46,187 nucleotides of DNA from Actinomycetes bacterium. GTDB lineage: Bacteria > Actinomycetota > Acidimicrobiia > Acidimicrobiales > RAAP-2. Below are positions 1 to 8,177 of the stretch, piece after piece. A program made the translations under genes and the position numbers. Below the pieces are notes generated by a model. It did not search any database and had not been told where the DNA came from. It saw nothing but the letters and a program-made list of their open reading frames with translations. The stretch is from contig JAJZMD010000082.1 in the NCBI GenBank assembly GCA_021803085.1, positions 1-46,187 on the forward strand, given 5' to 3'. How positions within the stretch are numbered: position 1 is the first letter of the stretch; each line of letters opens with the position of its first letter.

Positions 1-74
1 GCGGCGAGCGCGACCGTTGCCGCCAGGGACGCCGCCCGGCGCGCAAAGCCCGGGCCGCTGCCCGGGCAGGTCAC
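1..74 (-). CDS. N-terminal fragment of an exported protein (runs off the left edge)
   Basis: Only the first 24-25 codons are in the window. A GTG codon at 74..72 overlaps the secG stop codon (GTGA arrangement, the same overlap used by several other gene pairs here). It opens a frame that stays open to the window edge. The visible product has a short N-terminal stretch with paired arginines (FARRAAS) followed by a hydrophobic Ala/Leu/Val core, which looks like the start of a signal peptide. The family cannot be told from so little. The call rests on the GTGA overlap and the signal-like composition, so it is tentative. The GC-rich inverted repeat at 48..67 would then lie inside the coding region. 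Confidence 0.4.
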   Translation of the reverse strand, partial: MTCPGSGPGFARRAASLAATVALA

Positions 75-301
75 TGCAGCCTGAGGTCCAGCGTGAGCGT
101 CGTGAGGGCGAAGACGACCGCCACCGTCACCGTGATGCGGTCGAGGTTCCGTTCGACCACGGTGGAGCCGGAGGCAGCCGAGCCGACGCTGCCGCCGAAC
201 ATGTCCGACAGGCCGCCGCCCTTCCCGCTGTGCATGAGGATGAGGAAGACGAGCCCGACGGCCGACAGCACCTCGATGATGATGTACAGCCAGGTCAGCA
301 C
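71..301 (-). CDS. secG: SecG, preprotein translocase subunit
   Basis: SecG is the small membrane subunit of the SecYEG channel and assists SecA-driven export across the cytoplasmic membrane. The 76-residue product has the standard layout: transmembrane helix 1 at about residues 3-23, the conserved Gly-rich cytoplasmic loop (HSGKGGGLSDMFGG, 24-37), then helix 2 at about 56-73. I chose the GTG at 301 because AAGGAG lies about 8 nt upstream. A longer frame from a GTG at 325 lacks such a site and would add eight unconserved residues. It is the last complete gene of the gap-pgk-tpiA-secG run, 130 nt after tpiA. That gap contains a possible -10 (TACCGT on the minus strand, 373..368) without a convincing -35, so secG may have its own weak promoter. 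Identity is secure from the loop motif, the topology and the context. Confidence 0.93.
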   Translation of the reverse strand: MLTWLYIIIEVLSAVGLVFLILMHSGKGGGLSDMFGGSVGSAASGSTVVERNLDRITVTVAVVFALTTLTLDLRLQ

Positions 302-431
302 GGAGGCAGCTCCTTCACGACACACGTGCCCGCTCGATCGCGCGACGCCGGTCGCGCGACGGCCGAAACGGTAGCAGGCCGCTCATCGCCGGAGGAGTCG
401 TGCCCTGGTCGGCGCCTCCAGCGCCGCGAGC

Positions 432-1238
432 TCAACCCTTTCGGCGCCCGGCGGCGGGGCGGCTGGCCCGGATGATCTCGACGAACCCGGCGGCGTCCAG
501 GCTCGCACCCCCGACGAGGAGGCCGTCGACGTCGGGCTCGGCCATCAGGTCGGGCGCGTTCTCCGGGTTGACGGAGCCGCCGTACTGGACTCGCATCGAC
601 GTCGCGGCGTCTGCGCCGGAGAGCTCGGCGACCTTCTCGCGTACGAAGAGGCAGGCGTCCTCGGCGTCGACGGCGGTCGCCGCGCGACCGGTGCCGATCG
701 CCCAGATGGGCTCGTAGGCGACGACCAGCCCTGCGACGTGCGAGCCGTCGAGCTCCTGCAGCGCCGCCTCGAGCTGCGAGGAGAGGCGCGTCTCGGTGCG
801 TCCGGCCGCGCGTTCCTCCTCGGTCTCGCCGACGCAGAGGATGGGGGTCATGTCGTGCTGCAGGACGGCGCGCAGGGTGGCAGCGACCAGCTCGTCGCTC
901 ATCCCGAAGTGCTGGCGACGCTCGGAGTGGCCCACGATGACGTAGCGGACGCCGAGGCGGGCCAGCATCTGGGGGCTCACCTCCCCGGTGAATGCGCCGC
1001 GGTCGTGGTCGTTGCAGTGTTGCGCGCCGAGGGCGACGGGGATCGACTCCCCCTCGACGAGCGTCTGCACGGTGCGCAGGTCGGTGAACGGCGGGTGGAC
1101 CGACACGTCCACCTGTGCGACGTCTTCCGGTTTCATGCGAAGGCCGAGGTCGCGCATGGTGTGCAGCGCCTCGATGTGGTCGTGGTGCATCTTCCAGTTG
1201 CCGCTCACGAGCGGTCGGCGCGGACCAGCGGGGGTCAT
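432..1238 (-). CDS. tpiA: Triosephosphate isomerase
   Basis: TpiA interconverts dihydroxyacetone phosphate and glyceraldehyde 3-phosphate in the cytoplasm (glycolysis/gluconeogenesis). The 268-residue protein has the full set of family motifs: GNWKM with catalytic Lys16, VGHSERR with His104, and AYEPIWAIGTG with catalytic Glu176 and the start of flexible loop 6. YGGSVNPEN (219-227) forms the phosphate-binding end. Length is slightly above the usual 250 because of a short loose C-terminal tail ending in Arg/Lys. The ATG at 1238 is 13 nt past the pgk stop, so translation is probably coupled to pgk. No strong Shine-Dalgarno is visible. The much longer open frame upstream is only the shadow of pgk. 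This is the standard third enzyme of the gap-pgk-tpiA operon. Confidence 0.97.
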   Translation of the reverse strand: MTPAGPRRPLVSGNWKMHHDHIEALHTMRDLGLRMKPEDVAQVDVSVHPPFTDLRTVQTLVEGESIPVALGAQHCNDHDRGAFTGEVSPQMLARLGVRYVIVGHSERRQHFGMSDELVAATLRAVLQHDMTPILCVGETEEERAAGRTETRLSSQLEAALQELDGSHVAGLVVAYEPIWAIGTGRAATAVDAEDACLFVREKVAELSGADAATSMRVQYGGSVNPENAPDLMAEPDVDGLLVGGASLDAAGFVEIIRASRPAAGRRKG

Positions 1239-1251
1239 CGTGGGCACCGGC

Positions 1252-2445
1252 TCACGAGCCCGAGGCGTTCGGCGCCGCGCGCAACGCTGCGAGCCCTGGG
1301 AGGTCCCCCTTCTCCAAGAGCTCGAGCGAGGCACCGCCGCCCGTCGAGAGGAAGTCGATGTGCCCGGCGAGCCCGAGATGCTCGAGCACGCTGACGCTGT
1401 CGCCGCCACCGACCACGCTGAAGCCGGGCGAGGACGCCACGGCCTCCGCCACCTTCCGGGTGCCGAACGCGAACCGCTCGTCCTCAGCGACGCCGAGCGG
1501 ACCGTTCCAGAAGATGGTGGCGGCGCGTGCAAGCACGTGGCCGAGCGCGTCCGCCGTCTTCGGACCGATGTCCAGCCCCCGCCAGCCGTCGGGGATGTCC
1601 TGGTCGAAGATCCGAGGATCGGAGGAACCGGCGGCGGCACCCCCACGCCCACGGGAAACGCGCTCGGTGCCGGCGCCGAAGGGCTCTCCGCTCTCGAGGG
1701 CGACGATGTCGACGGGAAGGACGATCTCCACGCCGGAAGCGAGGAGCTTCGCGCAGGACTCCACGTGCTCGAGGTCGACGAGCGAGTCGCCGACACGATG
1801 TGTGGCGGCAGCGAGGAAGGTGAACGCCATCGCGCCGCCGACGCACAGCACGTCGACCTTCCTCGAGAGCACGTCGAGGACTCCGATCTTGTCGGCGACC
1901 TTCGCGCCGCCCACCACTGCGACGAACGGCCTTGCGGGGGACTCGACGAGGCTCCCCAGCACGTCCACCTCGCGAGCGAGCTGGCGCCCCGCCGCGCTCG
2001 GCAGGCGCGCCGGCGGACCGACGATCGAAGCGTGCGCGCGATGTGATGCGCCGAAGGCCTCGTTGACGAAGGCCTCCTGGCCCGCGACGAGCTCGTCGAC
2101 GAACGCTGGGTCGTTGGCGGTCTCGCCGGGGGAGAAGCGGAGGTTCTCGAGCAGCGACACCCCGGGCACCAGCTCCTCCAGCCGCGCGCGCACCGGTCCC
2201 ATGTCGAAGCGGGAGTCCGGCTTACCGTTCGGCCTGCCGAGGTGACTACATGCGGTGACCTCTGCCCCGTGCTCCATGAGCCACCGGAGCGTCGGCAGCG
2301 CGGTGCGGATCCGGAAGTCGTCCGCGACCTTGCGCCCGGCGCGGCTCTCCGGGTCGTCGGCCAGCGGCACGTTGAAGTCGACCCGCACGAGGACGCGGCG
2401 TCTGCGCACGTCGGGCAGGTCCTCCAGGAGCGGGAGCCTGGTCAC
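1252..2445 (-). CDS. pgk: Phosphoglycerate kinase
   Basis: Pgk transfers phosphate from 1,3-bisphosphoglycerate to ADP, the first ATP-yielding step of lower glycolysis. The 397-residue protein carries the N-domain substrate motifs RVDFNVPL (21-28), HLGRPNG (68-74), ENLRFSPGE (100-108) and FVNEAFGASHRAHAS (126-140). The C-domain nucleotide motif GGGDSV lies near the C-terminus. I took the GTG at 2445 as the start because the protein then begins about 20 residues before RVDFN, as is usual for the family. The longer upstream frame is the tail of gap read in another frame. It follows gap after 34 nt. The Shine-Dalgarno is poor, which suggests it is read as part of the gap transcript. Confidence 0.96.
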   Translation of the reverse strand: MTRLPLLEDLPDVRRRRVLVRVDFNVPLADDPESRAGRKVADDFRIRTALPTLRWLMEHGAEVTACSHLGRPNGKPDSRFDMGPVRARLEELVPGVSLLENLRFSPGETANDPAFVDELVAGQEAFVNEAFGASHRAHASIVGPPARLPSAAGRQLAREVDVLGSLVESPARPFVAVVGGAKVADKIGVLDVLSRKVDVLCVGGAMAFTFLAAATHRVGDSLVDLEHVESCAKLLASGVEIVLPVDIVALESGEPFGAGTERVSRGRGGAAAGSSDPRIFDQDIPDGWRGLDIGPKTADALGHVLARAATIFWNGPLGVAEDERFAFGTRKVAEAVASSPGFSVVGGGDSVSVLEHLGLAGHIDFLSTGGGASLELLEKGDLPGLAALRAAPNASGS

Positions 2446-2479
2446 GACGCAGCGCGATCCACTGGGTGGTCGACGGAGA

Positions 2480-3526
2480 TCACGTCGGGCGCGAGCCCTG
2501 CGGCGCACGCCCGCCGCCGACGATCGAGATCAGGTCGACGAGGCGGTTCGAGTAGCCCCACTCGTTGTCGTACCATCCCTGGACCTTCACGAGCGTGCGC
2601 TCGGCGTCGACGGGCTGGACCATCGTGAGCGGCGCGTCGAAGATGCACGACGCCGGGTTGCCCACGATGTCGGACGACACGAGCGGCTCTTCGCTGTAGA
2701 CGAGGATCCCCTCGAGGGGCGCCGACCCGGCCGCCGCCGCGAACGCCTCGTTGACCTGCTCGACCGTCACCGGAGCTCCGACGACGACCGAGAAATCGGT
2801 GATCGAGCCCACCGGGACCGGGACACGGAGGGCTTGCCCGTCGAGCTTGCCCACCATCTTCTCGATCACCTTCCCGGTGGAGCGGGCTGCACCGGTCGAG
2901 GCCGGGACGATGTTGATCGCGGCCGCACGGGCGCGCCGGAGGTCCTTGTGGGCGAGGTCGAGCAGGTTCTGGTCGTTCGTGTACGCGTGGACGGTCGTCA
3001 TCAGCCCCGAGACGATGTCGAAGGCGTCGTCGATCACCTTCACCATCGGAACGAAGCAGTTGGTCGTGCACGACGCGTTCGAGACCACGAAATGGCGCGT
3101 CGGGTCGAAATCGGCGTCGTTCACCCCGACGACGAAGGTCGCGTCCGCGTCGTTGGCGGGAGCGGAGATCACCACGCGTGCAGCCCCGCCCTCGAGGTGC
3201 ACCGCGGCGCCGGCTCGCGACGTGTAGCGGCCCGTCGACTCCAGCACGACGTCCGCGCCCAGCTCCTTCCAGGGGAGGTTGGCCGGGTCGCGCTCCGCGA
3301 GCACTGCGATCCGCCGGTCGTCGACGACGAGCTGGTCTCCCACGACCGCGACGCTGGCGTCGAACCGGCCCTGCGAGGAGTCACGGCGGAGAAGCTGCGC
3401 GTTCGTCTCGGCGGACGTGAGGTCGTTCAGCGCCACCACCTCGATCTCCGCCGAGCGGTCCACGACGGCTCGGAGGAAGTTCCGTCCGATCCGCCCGAAC
3501 CCGTTGATCCCCACTCGTACCGTCAT
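2480..3526 (-). CDS. gap: Glyceraldehyde-3-phosphate dehydrogenase (type I)
   Basis: This enzyme oxidises glyceraldehyde 3-phosphate to 1,3-bisphosphoglycerate. The 348-residue protein shows the Rossmann motif GINGFGRIGRN (6-16), the catalytic loop SNASCTTNC with Cys153, and the base His180 (TTVHAYTNDQ). The C-terminal WYDNEWGYSNR signature is also present. An acidic residue after strand 2 (LND, Asp35) favours NAD over NADP. The ATG at 3526 has GAGGAG 8-9 nt upstream. The 232-nt gap before it, after yvcK, leaves room for a promoter. It is the first gene of the gap-pgk-tpiA-secG unit. In most actinobacteria whiA lies directly upstream, and it is not here. Confidence 0.96.
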   Translation of the reverse strand: MTVRVGINGFGRIGRNFLRAVVDRSAEIEVVALNDLTSAETNAQLLRRDSSQGRFDASVAVVGDQLVVDDRRIAVLAERDPANLPWKELGADVVLESTGRYTSRAGAAVHLEGGAARVVISAPANDADATFVVGVNDADFDPTRHFVVSNASCTTNCFVPMVKVIDDAFDIVSGLMTTVHAYTNDQNLLDLAHKDLRRARAAAINIVPASTGAARSTGKVIEKMVGKLDGQALRVPVPVGSITDFSVVVGAPVTVEQVNEAFAAAAGSAPLEGILVYSEEPLVSSDIVGNPASCIFDAPLTMVQPVDAERTLVKVQGWYDNEWGYSNRLVDLISIVGGGRAPQGSRPT

Positions 3527-3758
3527 CCGCCCTACTCCTCGTCGTTCCGCCTGGGTCCCCCGGACCCCGGCATCCTCCCGCACCTTCAGCGCCGGGCGCG
3601 GGACCGGTGGTTCCCGGCCCCGGATCGTGCCGCCGCTCCCGTCCCCGCAACTTCGGCTCTTCCTCTGTCTCTCCGTTCTACGCCCGATCTGCTCGTGGCC
3701 ACACGCCCGAAAGGCCGAAATCCGAAGGCCGCGGGCCCGAGGGCCGGCGAGCCGGCGC

Positions 3759-4676
3759 TCAGGGAGCCCCGGTCGTCGTCTCGGCGGGCCGCCGGAGGTG
3801 CCCGGTGCGCCCCGAGGATGCCAGCAGATCGGAGAGCGCGTCCGCCAGTCGCACCGGGTCGTGGACCAGGCCGGAGTCCCCGGCAAGGGGGCGGGCGACG
3901 AGCCGGACCGTCGGTGAGCCCGCGATCATGCCCGACGCCGGGTCCCAGAGGACCACGTCCACCTCGATGCCGTGGCGACGGAGGGCAGCGACGTGGTCCG
4001 CGACGTCGTAGCCCTGGGTCTCGGGGATCTGGGGCCGGAGGTTGCACACGTAGGCGCGCTGCGCCCGAGCGGCCGTGACGGCCCGGGCGATCCCCTCGAC
4101 CGCCGCGACGGCGAGGACGCTCGTGTACAGGGACCCGGGCCCGATGACGATCTGGTCGGCGCGCTCGATCGCGGCGAGCGCCTCGTCGGGCGGCCGGGAG
4201 CTGTGAGGGTCGAGAAAGACTCGCTCGATGTGCCCGGCTCTCGAGACGGCCACCTGGCCGTTCACCTGCCCGCGGGCTCCCATTGCCTTCAGCACGACGG
4301 GCTCGAGGGTGGCGGGCAGGACCCGGCCCGAGGCGCCGAGGAGCCTCGCAGTCTCCTCGATCCCCGCGACGAGGCCGCCTGCGGCTCGGACCATGCCGGC
4401 GAGCACCACGTTGCCGACGGCATGGCCCGCCAGGTCGCCCCCGGCGAAGCGGTGCTCGAACGCCCGCGCGAGGACCGAGCTCTCGGCCGCGAGCGCGACG
4501 AGGCACTTGCGGAGGTCCCCGAGCGCGACGACGTCGAGCTGCTCGCGGAGGCGACCGCTGGACCCTCCATCGTCCGCGACCGAGACGATCGCCGTGACGT
4601 CCCCGGCGTAGCGGCGTGCGGCGCGGAGCGTGACCGCCGTCCCGTGCCCGCCCCCCAGCGCGACGACCCGCGTCAT
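3759..4676 (-). CDS. YvcK/CofD-like gluconeogenesis factor
   Basis: The 305-residue protein belongs to the YvcK (CofD-related) family. These are UDP-sugar-binding proteins needed in other bacteria for growth on gluconeogenic carbon sources and for cell-envelope synthesis. Visible motifs are the N-terminal GGGHGTAV loop (9-16), SVADDGGSSGRLRE (phosphate binding), LGDLRKCLVAL, the AGHAVGNVVLAG stretch, VIGPGSLYTSV and the late CNLRPQIPETQGY motif. The third position of the first loop reads GGGHG, where many homologues have GGGTG. The ATG at 4676 gives a family-typical start. A longer in-frame GTG at 4769 would add 31 low-complexity residues. The neighbours are unusual: rapZ and uvrC should precede it and whiA should follow it, but a sugar importer and gap are there instead. 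Confidence 0.9.
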   Translation of the reverse strand: MTRVVALGGGHGTAVTLRAARRYAGDVTAIVSVADDGGSSGRLREQLDVVALGDLRKCLVALAAESSVLARAFEHRFAGGDLAGHAVGNVVLAGMVRAAGGLVAGIEETARLLGASGRVLPATLEPVVLKAMGARGQVNGQVAVSRAGHIERVFLDPHSSRPPDEALAAIERADQIVIGPGSLYTSVLAVAAVEGIARAVTAARAQRAYVCNLRPQIPETQGYDVADHVAALRRHGIEVDVVLWDPASGMIAGSPTVRLVARPLAGDSGLVHDPVRLADALSDLLASSGRTGHLRRPAETTTGAP

Positions 4677-4782
4677 GCGGAGGCGAGCGGCGGCCGTGCG
4701 CGCCCTGTGCGCGGCGCCGGCGCCGGTCTGGTCCGCCGCGCCGTCGTGGCGCGCCGCGCCGGTCGGCACCCCTCGCCCGGGC

Positions 4783-6237
4783 TCACGATCCGATCCGCTG
4801 GTCGTACTGGGCGAGGATCTGGTCGATCTGGCGCGTGGCGTTCTCCAGGGCGGTCGAAGGCGACACCCCGCTCTGGTACATGGACTTCTCCGCGTTCAGC
4901 TCGGCCGTCCGGACCTGTGTGTAGGGCCCGAGGACCGCGCCCGCGGTGGCGTAGGTGTTCGCGCCGCCGACCAGCTGCTCGTAGGCGACCCTGTAGCCCG
5001 GCGAGGTCTTCCACAGCGCCTTGACCGTCGCAGTCTTCGCCGAGGACTTCCGGATCGGGATGTACCCCGTCCCCGTCGCCCAGATGGCCTGGCTCCGGGT
5101 GGAGTCGAGGTAGGAGATGTAGTCCCACGACGCCGCCTGGTCGATCGCAGGCTGGCGGTTCGAGATGTAGAGCGCGGAGCCACCCACCTCGATGCCGCCG
5201 CGCAACTTGGTGCTGTAGACGGGGAAGGGTGCGACCCCGAGCTTCACGTTCGGGTAGTGGCCCCCTGCGAGGACCGCTTCGACCGTGCCGAGGACCGCCG
5301 TCGTGTCGATGGTCATCGCGTACCTGCCCGAGCCGATGCCGAGGAGGTTGTCGTACTCTTCTGGCCCCGTCGCGGGGTTCGTGCTCGCGGCACCCGATCT
5401 CACCATGTGGTCGAGGTCCCCCCAGATCTTCCTGGCGACTCGCGTGTCGAAGACAGCCTTCGTCGCCCGCCCTCTGCGCCCGTTGCGATGGTTCACGAAC
5501 GCCAGGTTGGCAGACGCGAGCCAGGTCTCGAGGTGCCAGGGGTCCAGCTTGAGACCGACGCCGCTCCCGTGCGCCTTCAGGATCTCGGCGTCCGTGACGA
5601 ACTGGCCGAGTGTTCTCGGCGGCGACGTGATGCCGTACTTCGCGAGCACGAGCTCGTTGTAGAGGAGGACCGGCCCGGACACCGCGAAGGGCATGCCGAT
5701 CTGGACGCCGTCCAGCTCGTATGCCGCGAGGACCCGAGGGATGAAGTCCGACGTCTTGTAGTGCGCGGCGGCCATGCACGACTGCACGGGCGTCACCGAG
5801 CGAGAGTCCGCCACGCCCTGCAGGTCGATCGATGTGAGCTGCACGACGTCGGGCAGCTGGCCGTTGCTGAGACCGGCTTGGTACTTCAGCCAGGTTGTTG
5901 TGTAGCTGCGCTGCTGGACGAGCGACACGCGCACCTTGTGCTGCGACGCGTTGAACGCATCGGTGAGACCCCTCAGGGTCGTCCCGTTGGCTGTCACCAT
6001 CGATTCCCAGAAGTCGATGTGGACGGTCCCGGTGTGCTTGCTCAGCAGGGACGGCAGGCACCTCGCGCCGCTTGCGCCGTTTGCGCCGCGCGGCGCGCCG
6101 GCCGCCGGCGGTGCGGCGAGCACGGTCCCGGCCAGGGCGGCCGCGGCGGCGAGCACGGTCCCGGCCAGGGCGGCCGCGGCGGCGATCCGTGCGAGGGCCG
6201 CGAACCCGGCACGGCGCGTCCGGGAGCGGGGCCTCAT
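4783..6237 (-). CDS. Extracellular sugar-type ABC substrate-binding protein
   Basis: This 484-residue protein is a family-1 solute-binding protein (UgpB/MalE-like). It would capture a sugar or glycerol-phosphate-type ligand outside the cell and deliver it to the two permeases encoded upstream. It has an Arg-rich n-region and a hydrophobic Ala/Leu core. It then shows the fold's landmarks: VHIDFWESM, LTDAFNASQHKVRV, LPDVVQLTSID, IGMPFAVSGPVLLYNE, and the late ATGTGYIPIRKS. No lipobox cysteine follows the signal core; Cys at SGARC lies well downstream. The core is built from an exact 33-base tandem duplication, so 11 residues occur twice. The ATG at 6237 was chosen; a GTG 27 nt upstream is possible. 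It closes the ATPase-permease-permease-binding-protein operon. The ligand cannot be named. Confidence 0.88.
   Translation of the reverse strand: MRPRSRTRRAGFAALARIAAAAALAGTVLAAAAALAGTVLAAPPAAGAPRGANGASGARCLPSLLSKHTGTVHIDFWESMVTANGTTLRGLTDAFNASQHKVRVSLVQQRSYTTTWLKYQAGLSNGQLPDVVQLTSIDLQGVADSRSVTPVQSCMAAAHYKTSDFIPRVLAAYELDGVQIGMPFAVSGPVLLYNELVLAKYGITSPPRTLGQFVTDAEILKAHGSGVGLKLDPWHLETWLASANLAFVNHRNGRRGRATKAVFDTRVARKIWGDLDHMVRSGAASTNPATGPEEYDNLLGIGSGRYAMTIDTTAVLGTVEAVLAGGHYPNVKLGVAPFPVYSTKLRGGIEVGGSALYISNRQPAIDQAASWDYISYLDSTRSQAIWATGTGYIPIRKSSAKTATVKALWKTSPGYRVAYEQLVGGANTYATAGAVLGPYTQVRTAELNAEKSMYQSGVSPSTALENATRQIDQILAQYDQRIGS
6118..6183. repeat. Exact 33-bp tandem duplication inside a signal peptide
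   Basis: Two identical adjacent 33-base units (6118..6150 and 6151..6183) occur within the signal-peptide coding part of the sugar-binding protein. The unit is a multiple of three, so the frame is kept and the hydrophobic core is doubled (LAGTVLAA appears twice). Confidence 0.95.
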
Positions 6238-6358
6238 GGCCCTGGCGGCGTCGGCTCGATGCACGGAGCAAGCCTGCCACCTGGCGTGACCCCGCGTGCC
6301 GGGTCCCTCCCAGCGCGTGCCGCCCCAGCGCTCCCAGGAGCGGTGCGAGCCGGCGAGC

Positions 6359-7267
6359 TCATTTGACCGCCCCGGCCGTCAAGCTCCGGACGAGTTGCTT
6401 CTGGAAGACCACCAGCAAGACGAGGAGCGGCAGGACGGCGATGACCGTGCCGGCGAGCGCCACGTCGGTGCGGCTCACCTCGGTCCCTTGGAGCAGCTTG
6501 AGGCCGATCTGGACGGTGCGGACACCGTTGCCGCTGCCGGTCACCACGAGCGGCCAGAGGTACTGGTTCCACGCGGCGAGGAAGGAGAAGACCCCGAGCG
6601 CGGCGAGGGCCGGGCGGGCCAGCGGGAGCGCGATGCGCAGCAGGAACCGGAGACGGCCGTAGCCGTCGAGGGTGGCGGCCTCCTGCAGGTCCCGGGGGAT
6701 CTGGAGGAACGCCTGTCGCAGGAGGAAGGTGCCGACGCCCGTCGCGAGGAACGGGACCGTGAGCCCAGCGAACGTGTTGTACCACCCGAGCTCGGAGATC
6801 GTCTGGGTGTTCGTGACGAGGGTCACCTCGAAGGGGATCATGAGCGTGGCGAGGAAGACCACGAACAGGGCCCTTTTGAAGGGGAACCGGAGGAAGGCGA
6901 AGGCGTAGCCCGCCAGCACCGAGGTCACGAGCTGGCCGCAGACGATGATGGCGGTCTGGATCGCCGAGTTCCGCAGGTAGACGCCGAGGTCGCCCTGGCT
7001 CCACGCCACGGCGTAGTCGTGCCATTGCGGATCGAGCGGGAAGAGGGGCGGGGGCCGCTCGGCGAGCGCGCTCGGCGGCAGGAGCGAGCTCACGACCGTG
7101 AGGTACAGCGGCGCGAGCACGACGAGGGCACCGATCGTGAGGAGGGTGTAGCGCGCGGCGAGGCGCCATCGGCGCCGGCCCGGGCGCCGGCCCGGGCGCC
7201 GGCCCGGGTGCTCGGGCCGCCTCCCGCTCCCGCGCTCGCCGAAGCTGCTGCTCGAGTCAGGCCGCAT
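6359..7267 (-). CDS. Carbohydrate ABC transporter permease, MalG/UgpE-like
   Basis: One of the two membrane subunits of the sugar importer. The 302-residue protein has six hydrophobic segments, starting with YTLLTIGALVVLAPLYLTVV. It carries the cytoplasmic EAA loop that docks on the ATPase (QEAATLDGYGRLRFLLRIALPL), followed by a C-terminal pair of helices. SSLLPPSALAERPPPLFP after helix 1 and the EAA loop near the end match the MalG/UgpE class rather than MalF. The basic N-terminus contains repeated Arg-Arg-Pro-Gly units from a 12-bp DNA repeat and has no evident function. The ATG at 7267 overlaps the end of the preceding permease gene by 11 nt, so translational coupling is likely. Confidence 0.93.
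   Translation of the reverse strand: MRPDSSSSFGERGSGRRPEHPGRRPGRRPGRRRWRLAARYTLLTIGALVVLAPLYLTVVSSLLPPSALAERPPPLFPLDPQWHDYAVAWSQGDLGVYLRNSAIQTAIIVCGQLVTSVLAGYAFAFLRFPFKRALFVVFLATLMIPFEVTLVTNTQTISELGWYNTFAGLTVPFLATGVGTFLLRQAFLQIPRDLQEAATLDGYGRLRFLLRIALPLARPALAALGVFSFLAAWNQYLWPLVVTGSGNGVRTVQIGLKLLQGTEVSRTDVALAGTVIAVLPLLVLLVVFQKQLVRSLTAGAVK
7171..7206. repeat. 12-bp tandem repeat, three copies
   Basis: Three identical copies of ggcgccggcccg lie end to end in the N-terminal coding region of the MalG-like permease and encode the repeated Arg/Pro/Gly tail before helix 1. Confidence 0.9.
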
Positions 7268-8177
7268 AGTGGACCCGTCGCTCGACGAGACGGAGCTGCA
7301 ACAGGGTCACGCCGAGCGTGAGGCAGAAGAGCGCGAGGGAGAGCACTGCCGCCTGCCCGGATGTCTTCGCCACCTCGATCGTGTCGAGGATGTCGTAGAC
7401 GAGCAGGTTGACGTGCTCGAACGCGGCGGACGAGTAGCCGATGAGGATGTCGACCTGGCCGAACGTCTGGAATGCGTAGATCGTCGCGACGACGAGGCCG
7501 AAGAAGATGGTGGGGGAGAGGAGCGGAACCGTGACGCGCCAGAACACCGTGCGCTCGGACGCGCCGTCGACGCGTGCAGCCTCGAGGACCTCCTCGGGCA
7601 CCGCGGACAGCCCTGCGGACATGACGATGAACGACAATCCGAGGAATTGCCAGACCGACATGACCGCGATGGCCGGGAGCGCCCACGTCGTGTTCTGGAG
7701 GATCGGGGGAGACGGGTTGAGCCCCAGCCACGGGAGCAACCCCACGACGGGGTCCATGAGGGTGCCGAAGACGAGCGCGGACACGGCGACGGACGTCACG
7801 ACCGTCGAGGAGAAGATCACGCGGTAGACGGCCATCGCGCGGAGGCGCCGGTGCGCGGCGACGGCGAGGAGGAGTCCGATGAGGAGCCCCGCGGGCACCA
7901 CCATCACCACGAAGAGCAGCGTCGAGCCGAGGCTCTGGAGGAAGCCTGACGAGGCAAGGACCTGGCCGACCTGGTGCAGCCCCACGTAGCGGCTGGGCAG
8001 CCCCGGGTACGGCGGCGTCTGGTAGAGCGCGAGCCGGAAGTTCGCTGCGAACGGATAGAAGACGAAGACGCCGAAGACCGCGAGCGCCGGCAGCACGAGA
8101 AGGTAGCCGAGCGCGGCTTCGCGCACCGCACGCGAACTTCGCGTGCGTGCAGGGGGCGACTCGCGGCCGCGCCTCAC
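7257..8177 (-). CDS. Carbohydrate ABC transporter permease, MalF/UgpA-like
   Basis: First membrane subunit of the sugar importer. The 306-residue product begins with a basic Arg/Ser-rich cytoplasmic tail. The typical MalF-like first helix follows (GYLLVLPALAVFGVFVFYPF), then a periplasm-facing segment (YVGLHQVGQVL) and the remaining helices. The EAA loop is EEVLEAARVDGASERTVFWR, the contact site for the ATPase. The GTG at 8177 overlaps the TGA of the ATPase gene (GTGA). This coupling start agrees with the distance to the first helix. The very long open frame continuing upstream in this phase is antisense/shadow to the ATPase gene and is not real. Confidence 0.92.
   Translation of the reverse strand: MRRGRESPPARTRSSRAVREAALGYLLVLPALAVFGVFVFYPFAANFRLALYQTPPYPGLPSRYVGLHQVGQVLASSGFLQSLGSTLLFVVMVVPAGLLIGLLLAVAAHRRLRAMAVYRVIFSSTVVTSVAVSALVFGTLMDPVVGLLPWLGLNPSPPILQNTTWALPAIAVMSVWQFLGLSFIVMSAGLSAVPEEVLEAARVDGASERTVFWRVTVPLLSPTIFFGLVVATIYAFQTFGQVDILIGYSSAAFEHVNLLVYDILDTIEVAKTSGQAAVLSLALFCLTLGVTLLQLRLVERRVHYAA

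Noticed and set aside
48-67. Hairpin GCCCGGG/CCCGGGC four bases after secG followed by TTT, as a terminator
   Set aside because: A coding frame with a signal-peptide-like start overlaps the secG stop and runs through it, so termination here is unlikely.
302-431. tRNA or small RNA gene between secG and tpiA
   Set aside because: No cloverleaf or T-arm consensus was found; only a 5-bp hairpin near 411..425.
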